From positions 1,178,001-1,242,000 of the forward strand of contig NZ_CP059060.1 of assembly GCF_014217875.1 (NCBI RefSeq): a DNA stretch of 64,000 bases, given 5' to 3'. The notes beneath the pieces were generated by a model, which was not told the origin of the DNA, searched no databases, and saw only the letters and a program-made list of their open reading frames with translations. Source of the stretch: Synechococcus sp. LTW-R (GTDB lineage: Bacteria; Cyanobacteriota; Cyanobacteriia; PCC-6307; Cyanobiaceae). The first letter of the stretch is position 1, and every line of letters starts with the position of its first letter. Of this stretch, positions 29,093 to 38,305 are shown in pieces. The position numbers and the translations under genes are program-made.

Positions 29093-29187
29093 GGGGTGAC
29101 CCGGAATCCACGCCTGCCAAGAGCATCCCGTGTGGCTGCTCCCTTCCGGTCCTGACCAGATTTGGGCGTCCGGGCCGCATGGGTCCG
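29093..29187 (-). ncRNA. ffs: small SRP RNA (4.5S-like)
   Basis: The minus strand carries the signal recognition particle core GGTCAGGACCGGAAGGGAGCAGC (Ffh-binding asymmetric and symmetric loops, split here as GGTCAGGACC and GGAAGGGAGCAGC), flanked by complementary arms: GACCC...CCCGG at the 5' side and CCGGGTC at the 3' side. Length near 95 bases fits bacterial small SRP RNAs. It lies just before the shared terminator at 29053-29081. Ends are approximate. Confidence 0.92.
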
Positions 29188-29235
29188 AGTCGGTCGGATG
29201 CTAGCAATGAGCCCCATCCGTCCGGTGATCGCCAG

Positions 29236-30072
29236 GTGCGACCTGCTGATCTGCTCACGTGCAAGCAGGAGGGCCGGCCCATCGCCGTGCTGACCGCCTG
29301 GGATGCCCTCTCCGCGGCCCTCGTGGAGGACGCCGGCGCGGACGCGATCCTGGTGGGCGATTCCCTGGCCATGGTGGTGCTGGGACATGCCACCACGCTT
29401 CCAGTCACCCTGGAGGAAATGGTGATGCACACCCGGGCCGTGGGCCGTGGGCTGCAGCGCCCCAGCAATCAGCAGCCGCTGATCATCACGGACTTGCCGT
29501 TCCTCAGCTACCAGTGCGGCGTGGACCAAGCCGTGGCCGCCGCCGGGCAGGTGCTGAAGAACAGCCCCGCCTCCGCCGTGAAGCTGGAGGGCGGGGAACC
29601 GGAGACCTTGGCGGTGGTCGACCGCCTCGTGCGTTCTGGCATCCCCGTGATGGGGCACCTGGGGCTCACCCCCCAGTCGGTGCATCGCCTGGGTTATCGC
29701 CGCCAGGCCAATGACCCCATCAGCCAAGAACGGCTCAAACGCTGCGCCCGGGACCTGCAAGCCGCCGGCTGCTTCTCGCTGGTGCTCGAGCATGTGCCCG
29801 CGGCCTTGGCCGGGGCCCTGAGCCAGGAGCTGACGATCCCGGTCATTGGCATCGGCGCCGGTGAGCAGTGCGACGGTCAAGTGCGCGTCACCGCCGACCT
29901 GCTGGGACTGACGACCAAGCAACCGCCCTTCTGCCCGCCCCTGCTCAAGGGCCGCGAGCTCTGTGTTGATGCCCTCAGGGGCTGGGTGGCGGCGCTTCAA
30001 CCTGATCCGACCACCACGCCAGCCACTCCCGCAGAACCGCGTTACTCAGAGCCAAGCCCTCTGGATCACTGA
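29236..30072 (+). CDS. panB: 3-methyl-2-oxobutanoate hydroxymethyltransferase
   Basis: First enzyme of pantothenate synthesis, making ketopantoate. I start it at GTG 29236 ([13 protein letters not shown]), giving 278 residues; an ATG at 29179 in the same frame would overlap the SRP RNA. Family blocks: [70 protein letters not shown]. The last 33 codons overlap the convergent hemW 3' end by 98 bases. Confidence 0.95.
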   Translation: MRPADLLTCKQEGRPIAVLTAWDALSAALVEDAGADAILVGDSLAMVVLGHATTLPVTLEEMVMHTRAVGRGLQRPSNQQPLIITDLPFLSYQCGVDQAVAAAGQVLKNSPASAVKLEGGEPETLAVVDRLVRSGIPVMGHLGLTPQSVHRLGYRRQANDPISQERLKRCARDLQAAGCFSLVLEHVPAALAGALSQELTIPVIGIGAGEQCDGQVRVTADLLGLTTKQPPFCPPLLKGRELCVDALRGWVAALQPDPTTTPATPAEPRYSEPSPLDH

Positions 30073-31177
30073 GGCGCCAGCGGCTGCCCTCGCGCTGCAG
30101 CAGGCCGTGCTGGAGGTAGGGCTGCCAGCGGCGCTCCAGCTCCGCCTGATCCAAACCAACCAAGAGCGGCGCGAGCTGAACACCCTCCCGCCGGCGCAGA
30201 CCGACCATCACCCGCTCATCGATGGGCATGGGCTGGGGAACGGGGGTCTCCTCCCGCTCCCGTTGCAACCAGGTGGCATAGGCCTCCCGGGTACGGGGCC
30301 GGGCCTGCCGTACGCCCCACGGCGCGGCGGTCGCCCCCAGGCCAAACCCCCACCAACCGGCGCCGCTCCAATAGACGCGGTTGTGGCGTGAGGCGTGGCC
30401 CGGCTGGGCATAGTTAGAGATCTCGTAGTGGCCAAAACCCGCAGCCGCCAGGGTGACGGCGGTCAGCTCCATCAAATCGGCGGAGAGGTCCTCCTCCGGC
30501 AAGGGGAGTTGCCCGCTGGACTCCCACCGCTCAAAGACCGTCCCCGGTTCCACGATCAGGTCATAAACCGAGAGATGGGGTGGATCGAGGGCGAGGGCCT
30601 GGTCCAACTGCTGCTGCCACTGTTCGGCGGTGGCCCCCGGGAGTCCCTGGATCAGATCCAGGCTCCAACTCACGAGCTGTCCCTGAGCCCGCGCCGCCTG
30701 CAGCCAGGTGGCCGCCTCGAGCAGATCCGCGCGGCGATGCCGGCGGCCCAGACGCTCCAGCACCGCGTCATCAAAACTCTGGCCGCCGAGGCTGACGCGG
30801 TTGACCCCCGCCTGGAGATAGCCCTGCAGGCGGGCCTGATCAAAGCTGGCGGGATCAAGCTCCAGGCTGATCTCGGCACCGGGCGCGAAGCCGAAGCGCT
30901 TCCTCAGGCTGCGGAGCAGAGCCTGGAGTTGCGCGGCCGTGAGCATCGAGGGAGTGCCGCCCCCCACATAGACCGTGGAGAGCGGCGGCCCGGGGGGTGA
31001 GGCCTTGATCTCCGCCGTGATCAGCTCCAGGTAGGCCTCAATCGAGCGGCTGCCGGATTGCCCGGCCGCTCCACCGGCGCGGTCCCCCAGCGGCACCACG
31101 GGGAAGTCGCAATAGAAACAACGCCTGTGGCAGAAGGGGATGTGCAGGTAGGCGCTTCGGGGCGGCCTGGGCTCCAT
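29975..31177 (-). CDS. hemW: HemW-type radical SAM heme chaperone
   Basis: Radical SAM protein once called coproporphyrinogen dehydrogenase-like; family members bind heme and are thought to deliver it. The 400-residue product has [14 protein letters not shown] near the N-terminus (CxxxCxxC), [20 protein letters not shown] and LDLIQGLPG, and lacks the extra N-terminal part of true HemN. ATG 31177 is preceded by GGGAGG. It overlaps panB tail to tail by 98 bases. Confidence 0.92.
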   Translation of the reverse strand: MEPRPPRSAYLHIPFCHRRCFYCDFPVVPLGDRAGGAAGQSGSRSIEAYLELITAEIKASPPGPPLSTVYVGGGTPSMLTAAQLQALLRSLRKRFGFAPGAEISLELDPASFDQARLQGYLQAGVNRVSLGGQSFDDAVLERLGRRHRRADLLEAATWLQAARAQGQLVSWSLDLIQGLPGATAEQWQQQLDQALALDPPHLSVYDLIVEPGTVFERWESSGQLPLPEEDLSADLMELTAVTLAAAGFGHYEISNYAQPGHASRHNRVYWSGAGWWGFGLGATAAPWGVRQARPRTREAYATWLQREREETPVPQPMPIDERVMVGLRRREGVQLAPLLVGLDQAELERRWQPYLQHGLLQREGSRWRLSDPEGLALSNAVLREWLAWWSDQVEAPPPSP

Positions 31178-31256
31178 CGGCCGGTTACCTCCCTGGGCCA
31201 AACCCGCCGCAATAGGGCATGCTGCTTTCGAGCGACTGGCAGACACAGCACCCGCC

Positions 31257-32444
31257 ATGGTGGACACCCTCATCCTGGTGCTGTTCGTGGTCTCCGGAGC
31301 CGCCGCAGGCTGGCTCGGAGTCGATCTGCTGCCCGAACAACAGTTAATCCGCATCCAGAACCTGGAGCAGCTGAGCTGGATCCTCGGCGGCGGCGGCGCC
31401 CTGGCGGGCCTCCTGGCAGGGGTTGTCTTTCAGCGGCTGCGGCGCCGGCTGATGGAGCAGGTGCGCACGATGCCCACCGATCTGCTGGTGAGCCGGGCCG
31501 TCGGCTTGATCCTGGGCCTGCTCGTGGCCAACCTGCTGATCTCGCCGATCTTGTTCCTCTCGCTTCCCTGGGAGCTGGTGCTGGTGAAGCCCCTGGCGGC
31601 CATTGCCGCGAACGTCTTCTTTGGCGTCTCGGGCTACAACCTCGCCGAGGTCCATGGCCGCACCCTGCTGCGGTTGTTCAACCCCAACAGCACCGAAGCC
31701 CTCCTGGTGGCCGATGGGGTCCTGATGCCCGCCAGCGCCAAGATCCTCGACACGAGCGTGATCATCGATGGCCGCATCCGCGGCCTGCTCGAGTCAGGAC
31801 TGCTGGAAGGACAGGTGATCGTCGCCCAGTCGGTCATCGATGAGCTACAGACCCTGGCGGACTCCTCAAACACCGAGAAGCGCGGCAAGGGGCGCCGCGG
31901 CCTCAAGCTTCTGAGCAACCTCCGCGAGCGCTACGGCCGGCGCCTGGTGGTCAACACCACCCGCTACGAGGGCAATGGGGTCGACGACAAGCTGCTCAAG
32001 CTCACGGCGGACACCGGCGGCACCCTGCTCACGGCTGATTACAACCTCGCCAAGGTCGGCGAAGTCCAGGAGCTGAAGGTGATGAACCTCAGCGAGCTGG
32101 TCATCGCGCTGCGCCCCGAGGTGCAGCCAGGCGATGAACTCAGCATCAAGGTGGTCCGCGACGGCAAGGAATCCCACCAGGGTGTGGGCTACCTCGAGGA
32201 CGGAACGATGGTGGTCGTCGATGGCGGCCACGGACTGAGCGGCGAGCGCCTCCAGGTCACCGTGACTGGCGCCCTGCAGACCCCCACTGGGCGGATGGTC
32301 TTCGCCAAGCGCGATGGCTGGGAGGGAAAAGAGAGCTCGGGTCCGACTCCACCGAAGGGAAGCGGTAGCAACGCACGCAATCGCGGCAAGGCCAGCGGAA
32401 AACGCGGCGGCAAAGGCGATCAGGACCCCGCCAACCCCCGCTAG
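31257..32444 (+). CDS. PIN-TRAM domain membrane protein (YacL-like)
   Basis: A 395-residue protein: four hydrophobic segments in residues 1-125, a PIN nuclease-fold domain (ILDTSVIIDGRI, with Asp ligands and TADYNLAKV) around 160-270, a TRAM domain (GVGYLEDGTMVVVDGG) around 290-345, and a basic Gly/Lys/Arg-rich tail. PIN-TRAM proteins of this architecture are membrane-tethered putative RNases. It is divergent from hemW. Confidence 0.9.
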   Translation: MVDTLILVLFVVSGAAAGWLGVDLLPEQQLIRIQNLEQLSWILGGGGALAGLLAGVVFQRLRRRLMEQVRTMPTDLLVSRAVGLILGLLVANLLISPILFLSLPWELVLVKPLAAIAANVFFGVSGYNLAEVHGRTLLRLFNPNSTEALLVADGVLMPASAKILDTSVIIDGRIRGLLESGLLEGQVIVAQSVIDELQTLADSSNTEKRGKGRRGLKLLSNLRERYGRRLVVNTTRYEGNGVDDKLLKLTADTGGTLLTADYNLAKVGEVQELKVMNLSELVIALRPEVQPGDELSIKVVRDGKESHQGVGYLEDGTMVVVDGGHGLSGERLQVTVTGALQTPTGRMVFAKRDGWEGKESSGPTPPKGSGSNARNRGKASGKRGGKGDQDPANPR

Positions 32445-32476
32445 GCTCCGGCTTCATGCAAGCAGTGGATCCGCGG

Positions 32477-33154
32477 ATGTCGGTGTCAGCCCCCTACTAC
32501 GGCGATTCAGCCGTGATGCGCACCCCACCGCCTGACCTTCCCTCCCTGTTGCTGAAGGAGCGGATCGTCTACCTGGGTTTGCCCCTGTTCAGCGATGACG
32601 ATGCCAAGCGTCAGATGGGCATCGACGTCACCGAGTTGATCATTGCCCAACTCCTCTATTTGGAGTTCGACAACCCGGATAAGCCGATCTTCTTCTACAT
32701 CAACTCCACCGGCACCAGCTGGTACTCGGGTGATGCCATCGGCTTTGAGACCGAAGCCTTCGCCATCGCGGACACCATCCGCTACGTGAAGCCCCCGGTG
32801 CACACCATCTGTATCGGCCAGGCCATGGGAACCGCGGCGATGATCCTCAGCGCCGGCACCAAGGGCCACCGCGCGGCCCTGCCCCACGCCTCGATCGTGC
32901 TGCACCAGCCCCGCAGCGGTGCCCGCGGCCAGGCCAGCGACATCCAAATCCGGGCCCAGGAGGTGCTGCACAACAAGCGCACCATGCTCGAGATGCTCGC
33001 GGCCAACACCGGCAAGAGCCCCGAAGAGCTCTCCAAGGCCTCCGATCGGATGACCTACCTGACTGCCGAGCAAGCGGTGGACTTCGGACTGATTGACCGG
33101 GTCCTGACGAGCCAAAAAGACCTCCCCTCAACCGTGCCCGGCGGCATCGGCTGA
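32477..33154 (+). CDS. clpR: ClpR, proteolytically inactive Clp protease core subunit
   Basis: ClpP homologue that joins ClpP3 in the cyanobacterial ClpP3/R core. The position of the catalytic Ser is lost: the family GxAASMGA block reads IGQAMGTAAM, with Gly at the Ser position, while the His (VLHQPRSG) remains. This loss is characteristic of ClpR, not decay. The 225-residue length holds if ATG 32477 (MSVSAPYYGD) is used; ATG 32456 adds seven residues. The clpP3 gene follows 36 bases later. Confidence 0.93.
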   Translation: MSVSAPYYGDSAVMRTPPPDLPSLLLKERIVYLGLPLFSDDDAKRQMGIDVTELIIAQLLYLEFDNPDKPIFFYINSTGTSWYSGDAIGFETEAFAIADTIRYVKPPVHTICIGQAMGTAAMILSAGTKGHRAALPHASIVLHQPRSGARGQASDIQIRAQEVLHNKRTMLEMLAANTGKSPEELSKASDRMTYLTAEQAVDFGLIDRVLTSQKDLPSTVPGGIG

Positions 33155-33190
33155 TCCCTCTATCCCCGTCCTTCACGCACCCGACCAGCC

Positions 33191-33793
33191 ATGCCCATCG
33201 GTACTCCGAGCGTTCCTTACCGCCTCCCCGGCAGCCAGTACGAGCGCTGGGTCGACATCTACACCCGCCTCGGCGTCGAGCGCATCCTCTTCCTCGGCTC
33301 TGAGGTCAACGACGCCATTGCCAACAGCCTGGTAGCCCAGATGCTGTACCTCGACTCCGAGGACAACAGCAAGCCGATCTACCTGTACATCAACTCCCCC
33401 GGTGGCTCGGTGACCGCGGGGCTCGCGATCTACGACACGATCCAGTACATCAAGAGCGACGTGGTGACCATCTGCGTCGGCCTGGCCGCCTCGATGGGCG
33501 CCTTCCTGCTGGGCGCCGGCACCAAGGGCAAACGCCTGGCCCTGCCCCACAGCCGAATCATGATTCACCAACCCCTGGGCGGCACCAGCCAACGCCAGGC
33601 CAGTGACATTGAGATCGAAGCGCGGGAAATCCTCCGCATGAAGGACATGCTCAACAACAACATGGCGGGCATGACCGGCCAACCGGTCGAGAAGATCGAG
33701 AAGGACACCGACCGGGACTACTTCATGAGCGCCGAGGAGGCCATGAACTACGGCCTGATCGACCGAGTGATCGCCCACCCCAGCGAAGCCTGA
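33191..33793 (+). CDS. clpP: ATP-dependent Clp protease proteolytic subunit (ClpP3-type)
   Basis: Active serine peptidase subunit of 200 residues. The triad is intact: Ser in [10 protein letters not shown], His in MIHQPLGG, Asp in [29 protein letters not shown] is the oxyanion-loop block. Directly after clpR, in the order known for the essential ClpP3-ClpR pair of cyanobacteria. Confidence 0.96.
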   Translation: MPIGTPSVPYRLPGSQYERWVDIYTRLGVERILFLGSEVNDAIANSLVAQMLYLDSEDNSKPIYLYINSPGGSVTAGLAIYDTIQYIKSDVVTICVGLAASMGAFLLGAGTKGKRLALPHSRIMIHQPLGGTSQRQASDIEIEAREILRMKDMLNNNMAGMTGQPVEKIEKDTDRDYFMSAEEAMNYGLIDRVIAHPSEA

Positions 33794-33840
33794 GGGAGCT
33801 GACCGGCGCTTTCGTAAGCTCGACCCTTGCTTAGCGCTGA

Positions 33841-34848
<1,008 letters not shown>

Positions 34849-34859
34849 TTCAGGCCTTG

Positions 34860-35885
34860 ATGCTTCCAGGCGGGGTGGATTCCTTCACGGGGATCCACCC
34901 CTTTTTGTTGGTGCTGGCTGCCGCCGGACTCGATCGCTGGATTGGCGACCCGCGCTGGTGCCTGCACCCGGTCGTGGTGATGGGCTGGTGGATTACGCAG
35001 CTGCTGCGGCTGGCGGAGCGCTGCTGCGGCGACTCCCCCCTCGGCCTGCGGCTGGCGGGGGGCGGGATCACCCTGTTGTTGGTACTGGGGAGCGGTGGCT
35101 TCGGCTGGTGGCTGGAGCAACGCAGCCGGGAGTGGCCCTGGCCGATCGGAGCAGCACTGCTGTTGGTCACCCTGGCCAGCGCCCTGGCCGGACGCAGCCT
35201 GGAGCAGGCGGTGCAAGCCGTCCTCGAGGCCCTCACCAACACCAGCGAACTGGATCCGGCGCGCCAAGCCTTGAGCTGGATCGTTGGCCGCGACACTCGG
35301 GCGTTGAACCGCCAAGAGATCCTGCGGGCCGCCGCAGAGACCGCCAGCGAGAACGCCGTCGATGGGCTCTTCGCGCCACTGTTCTGGATGCTGATCGGAG
35401 CGGCGCTCTGGCCGTACGGCGGGCCAGGCCCGTTGGCCCTCGCCTGGGGATTCAAGGCGGCGAGCACCCTCGATTCGATGCTCGGCTACCGCCGGGGGAC
35501 CCTGCGGTGGCTGGGGACCGCCGGGGCCAAGCTCGATGACCTGCTGGTCTGGTTGCCCTGCCGGCTCGTCACCCTCAGCCTGCCTCTCGTACAGCTCCGT
35601 ACCGCCCGGCGGGTCTTGTCCTTGGCGCGGCGGGCCCTGCTGGAGGGCAAGCCCGATCCATCACCCAACGCGGGGGTCTCCCAGGCGATCTATGCCCAAT
35701 GCCTTGGGATTCAACTGGGGGGCGTCAATCGCTACGCAGACAAGACGACCAGCAAACCGCTGCTGGCTGCTGGTGCTCGGCTGCCCGAGCCAAAGGATGT
35801 GGAACACCTTCTTGCGTTGAGTCGCCGTCTTGAGGGCCTCTGGTTGCTGCTGGCCCTGTTAGTAGGCGCCGCGGTCCATCGGTAG
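34860..35885 (+). CDS. cbiB: adenosylcobinamide-phosphate synthase (CbiB/CobD)
   Basis: Integral membrane enzyme attaching aminopropanol phosphate to the corrin ring in cobamide synthesis. The frame gives 341 residues from ATG 34860 with five or so hydrophobic helices and family blocks LDRWIGDPRWCLHPVVVMG, LDPARQALSWIVGRDT, AAAETASENAVDGLFAPLFW, NAGVSQAIYAQCLGIQLGG. The conserved part begins only at VLAAAGLDRW, so GTG 34911 (after the ilvC terminator) is a plausible true start. The 3' end overlaps the convergent sugar transferase gene by 27 bases. Confidence 0.92.
   Translation: MLPGGVDSFTGIHPFLLVLAAAGLDRWIGDPRWCLHPVVVMGWWITQLLRLAERCCGDSPLGLRLAGGGITLLLVLGSGGFGWWLEQRSREWPWPIGAALLLVTLASALAGRSLEQAVQAVLEALTNTSELDPARQALSWIVGRDTRALNRQEILRAAAETASENAVDGLFAPLFWMLIGAALWPYGGPGPLALAWGFKAASTLDSMLGYRRGTLRWLGTAGAKLDDLLVWLPCRLVTLSLPLVQLRTARRVLSLARRALLEGKPDPSPNAGVSQAIYAQCLGIQLGGVNRYADKTTSKPLLAAGARLPEPKDVEHLLALSRRLEGLWLLLALLVGAAVHR
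34872..34906 (+). terminator. intrinsic terminator of ilvC, inside the 5' end of the cbiB frame
   Basis: GGGGTGGAT (34872-34880) pairs perfectly with ATCCACCCC (34893-34901), followed by TTTTT. It lies 24 bases after the ilvC stop codon. Because the cbiB frame runs through it, either cbiB starts downstream of it or the hairpin limits read-through into cbiB. Confidence 0.88.
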
Positions 35886-36542
35886 GAGCACCACACCGAT
35901 CGTGCGCAGGACGATGCCGAGGTCCAACCAAAAATTGCGGTTGCGGGCGTAGAAGAGATCGAGCTTGACCCGGGTCTCGTAGGGCAGGTTGTTGCGGCCG
36001 GAGACCTGCCAGAGGCCGGTCAATCCAGGGCGGACCGCAAGCACCTCATCCATGGTGCGGCCGTAGCGCTCCAATTCATCCCAGACGATCGGGCGGGGGC
36101 CCACCACGCTCATCTCGCCCTTGAGGACGTTGATGAACTGCGGCAGCTCATCGAGGCTGGAGCGGCGCAGGAAACGGCCAATCGGCGTGATCCGCGGATC
36201 ATTTTTCAGCTTGAAGTCCCGCTCAAACTCAGCCCGCAGCACCGGGTCGGAGGCCAGAACGGCAGCCAAGACACGATCGGCGTCTTTACGCATCGTGCGG
36301 AACTTCAGGCAGCCAAAGCCCCGGTAGCCGCGGCCGATGCGGCGCTGGCAATAGAAGACGGACCCCTTGGAGCTCAGCTTGACCACGAGGGCCAGCAGCA
36401 GCAGCAACGGCGAGCCCAGGCTCAGCACCAACAGGGAAAAGCTGATGTCTCCGACGCGCTTGACGATGCGTCCACGCTTGGATTGAGCCCTCAGCCAGGA
36501 ACTGGCCGTGGATTCAGCGGGAATCGAGTCAACGGCGGACAA
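35859..36542 (-). CDS. undecaprenyl-phosphate sugar phosphotransferase (bacterial sugar transferase family)
   Basis: Phosphoglycosyl transferase that starts a surface polysaccharide on the lipid carrier. 227 residues: one membrane-associated helix (ISFSLLVLSLGSPLLLLLALVVKL), then FYCQRRIGRG, LKFRTM, DELPQFINVLKGEMSVVGPRP and RPGLTGLWQVSGR, the full PglC-like set. No N-terminal multi-helix domain, so it is the short form. The start is a TTG at 36542, with no ATG in frame, so the exact start is unsure. The GT4 glycosyltransferase gene is next upstream on the same strand. Confidence 0.92.
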   Translation of the reverse strand: MSAVDSIPAESTASSWLRAQSKRGRIVKRVGDISFSLLVLSLGSPLLLLLALVVKLSSKGSVFYCQRRIGRGYRGFGCLKFRTMRKDADRVLAAVLASDPVLRAEFERDFKLKNDPRITPIGRFLRRSSLDELPQFINVLKGEMSVVGPRPIVWDELERYGRTMDEVLAVRPGLTGLWQVSGRNNLPYETRVKLDLFYARNRNFWLDLGIVLRTIGVVLLPMDRGAY

Positions 36543-36618
36543 ACGGCGCGGGGATCGGGCAGGTTCCAGCTGTCATTAAAGAAGTCGGCCGTTCGAGGCG
36601 ACACCCCAATGCGGTCAC

Positions 36619-37815
36619 TCAAGCCATAGGCACAGGCAAGGCGCGGCCGCGCTCCTGACGGGCCCGTTGGTGCCGGCTCCAGCTGTGCTCAATCACCGCC
36701 TCCATGCGGGCGCGGAAACGCTCGGGGCTGAAGCCTTCCGCCCATTGCCGCAGACGTTCGGCGGGGAGTTGCTGCCAGAGCCGCTGCTGCTCAAAGATCT
36801 CCAAGGCGGCCACCAGGGAGCTGACCTCTTGATCCGGGAAGAGCAGGCCGGTGGGCTGGCGATCGCCCCGTTGGATGCAGCGCACGGTGTCCAGCAATCC
36901 GCCCTGGCCCAAGGCAATCACCGGAGCCCCGGCGGCCATCGCCTCCACGGGGGCAATCCCGAAGTCCTCAAGCCCCGCGTAGACGTAGGCGCGGCATCGG
37001 CTCAACCAGGCGTTGACATCGTCCTGGGGAAGGCGACCCAGCAGCCGAACATTGGGACCGGCCATGGCCTGCAACCGCGCCCGCTCAGGGCCATCACCAA
37101 TCACCACCAAGGGCAGACCGGTGCGGTTGAAGGCCTCCACGACGAGATCGACCCGCTTGTAGGGCACCAGCCGGCAGAGGCAGAGGTAGACGTCATCGCG
37201 GGGCTGGTCCCAACGGAAGCGATCGACGTCAACCGGGGGGTGCACGACGGTGGACTCCCGGCCCCAGTAGCGGCGGATGCGTGAAGCCGTGAAGCGGGAA
37301 TTCGCCAGCAACTGATCCGGACGCTGGCCGCTCAGCACATCCCATTGGCGCAGTTGATGCAGCTGCGCGCGAATCAAGGGACCGAAGCCGCGCCGGGCCA
37401 GAGCCGACTGGCGCAGGTAGGCATGCATCTGGTCCCAGGCGTAACGCACGGGGGTGTGGACATAGCTCAGATGGCACTGATCAGGGCCGGTCAACACCCC
37501 CTTGGCCACCAGGTGGCTGCTGCTGATCACCAGGGGGTAGCCCGCCAGATCAAGCTGCTCGATCGCCATCGGCAGCAGCGGCAGGTACTGCTGGACATGG
37601 CTCACGCCAAAGGGCAGGCGCTGTACAAAGGAGCTCGTGATCGAGCGACCCGCCAGCCAACTGCCGCGGCGACGGCTCTCCCCATCCACCAGGGCAAAGA
37701 GCTGGGGCTGCTGCAGGAGGGCATCCAACTCCTGGACCACCAGTTCAGAGCCCCCGACCGACCGGGGGGTGAACCACTCGTGCACCAGGGCGATCGGCCC
37801 GATTCCAGGAAGCAT
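36619..37815 (-). CDS. glycosyltransferase family 4
   Basis: A 398-residue GT-B enzyme starting MLPGIGPIALVHEWF. The N-terminal fold opens with VHEWFTPRSVGGSE, the typical start of GT4 surface-polysaccharide enzymes; the C-terminal domain carries LCRLVPYKRVDLVVEAF, VVIGDGPERARLQ, and EDFGIAPVEAMAAGAPVIALG, which holds the nucleotide-sugar-binding ExxxxxxxE. With the downstream sugar transferase it probably builds an exopolysaccharide or O-antigen-like repeat. The acceptor is unknown. Confidence 0.93.
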   Translation of the reverse strand: MLPGIGPIALVHEWFTPRSVGGSELVVQELDALLQQPQLFALVDGESRRRGSWLAGRSITSSFVQRLPFGVSHVQQYLPLLPMAIEQLDLAGYPLVISSSHLVAKGVLTGPDQCHLSYVHTPVRYAWDQMHAYLRQSALARRGFGPLIRAQLHQLRQWDVLSGQRPDQLLANSRFTASRIRRYWGRESTVVHPPVDVDRFRWDQPRDDVYLCLCRLVPYKRVDLVVEAFNRTGLPLVVIGDGPERARLQAMAGPNVRLLGRLPQDDVNAWLSRCRAYVYAGLEDFGIAPVEAMAAGAPVIALGQGGLLDTVRCIQRGDRQPTGLLFPDQEVSSLVAALEIFEQQRLWQQLPAERLRQWAEGFSPERFRARMEAVIEHSWSRHQRARQERGRALPVPMA

Positions 37816-37931
37816 GGACCGCAGCCTAAGGGCGTTCCTTTGAAGTTTGATTGCCCGTCAGGTCACGAAACCTCTCAGCTGATTGCCCTCAGACGACGAA
37901 CTCTGAATCCTGAGAGGACTGTGTCCGAGCC

Positions 37932-38174
37932 ATGGCCATCCGCGAGCTGCTGGAAGACGAGCTGAAGACTCCCTCCATTGGCACAACCGATTGCTTTAGC
38001 TGGCACGCCACCTCCGTCGGCATCGCGGCGCTCTGGACCGCCGGTCAAGCGCCCACACCACCGCCCTACGACAACGCCCTGAAAGAGGGGCTCGAGGTGG
38101 GCCTCGATCTCAGCCGCGAAGAACGGGAATTTCACCAGGTCAGCCAAGGGCTTGTCCTGGTCTTCCACAGCTGA
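37932..38174 (+). CDS. small conserved hypothetical protein
   Basis: An 80-residue acidic protein, MAIRELLEDELKTPS to LVLVFHS. It is flanked by the GT4 gene (divergent) and tRNA-Ser (convergent). Composition is like a real cyanobacterial gene (GC-rich third positions), but I recognise no family. An 8-bp inverted repeat CCTCTCAG/CTGAGAGG lies upstream (about 37870-37918). Confidence 0.6.
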   Translation: MAIRELLEDELKTPSIGTTDCFSWHATSVGIAALWTAGQAPTPPPYDNALKEGLEVGLDLSREEREFHQVSQGLVLVFHS

Positions 38175-38184
38175 TCAATAACAA

Positions 38185-38269
38185 CGGAGAGGGTGGGATT
38201 CGAACCCACGGAAGGTTGCCCTTCAAACGATTTCGAGTCGTTCGCTTTCGACCACTCAGCCACCTCTCC
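38185..38269 (-). tRNA. tRNA-Ser (anticodon CGA)
   Basis: An 85-base class II tRNA: acceptor GGAGAGG/CCTCTCC with G73 (a serine identity base), D arm GCTGAGTGGTCGAAAGC, anticodon stem AACGA/TCGTT around CTCGAAA, long variable arm, T loop TTCGAAT. Confidence 0.96.
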
Positions 38270-38305
38270 AGGCGACCCGGCCAGTGTACGGATCAAGCCT
38301 CCAGC

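Noticed and set aside
32477-33154. ClpR as a decayed clpP pseudogene
   Set aside because: Only the catalytic Ser position is changed; length and the rest of the fold are conserved and it is followed by clpP3, the normal ClpR arrangement in cyanobacteria.
37870-37918. Terminator or riboswitch upstream of the 80-residue gene
   Set aside because: The 8-bp inverted repeat has a ~30-base loop and no T run, and no known aptamer pattern was recognised.
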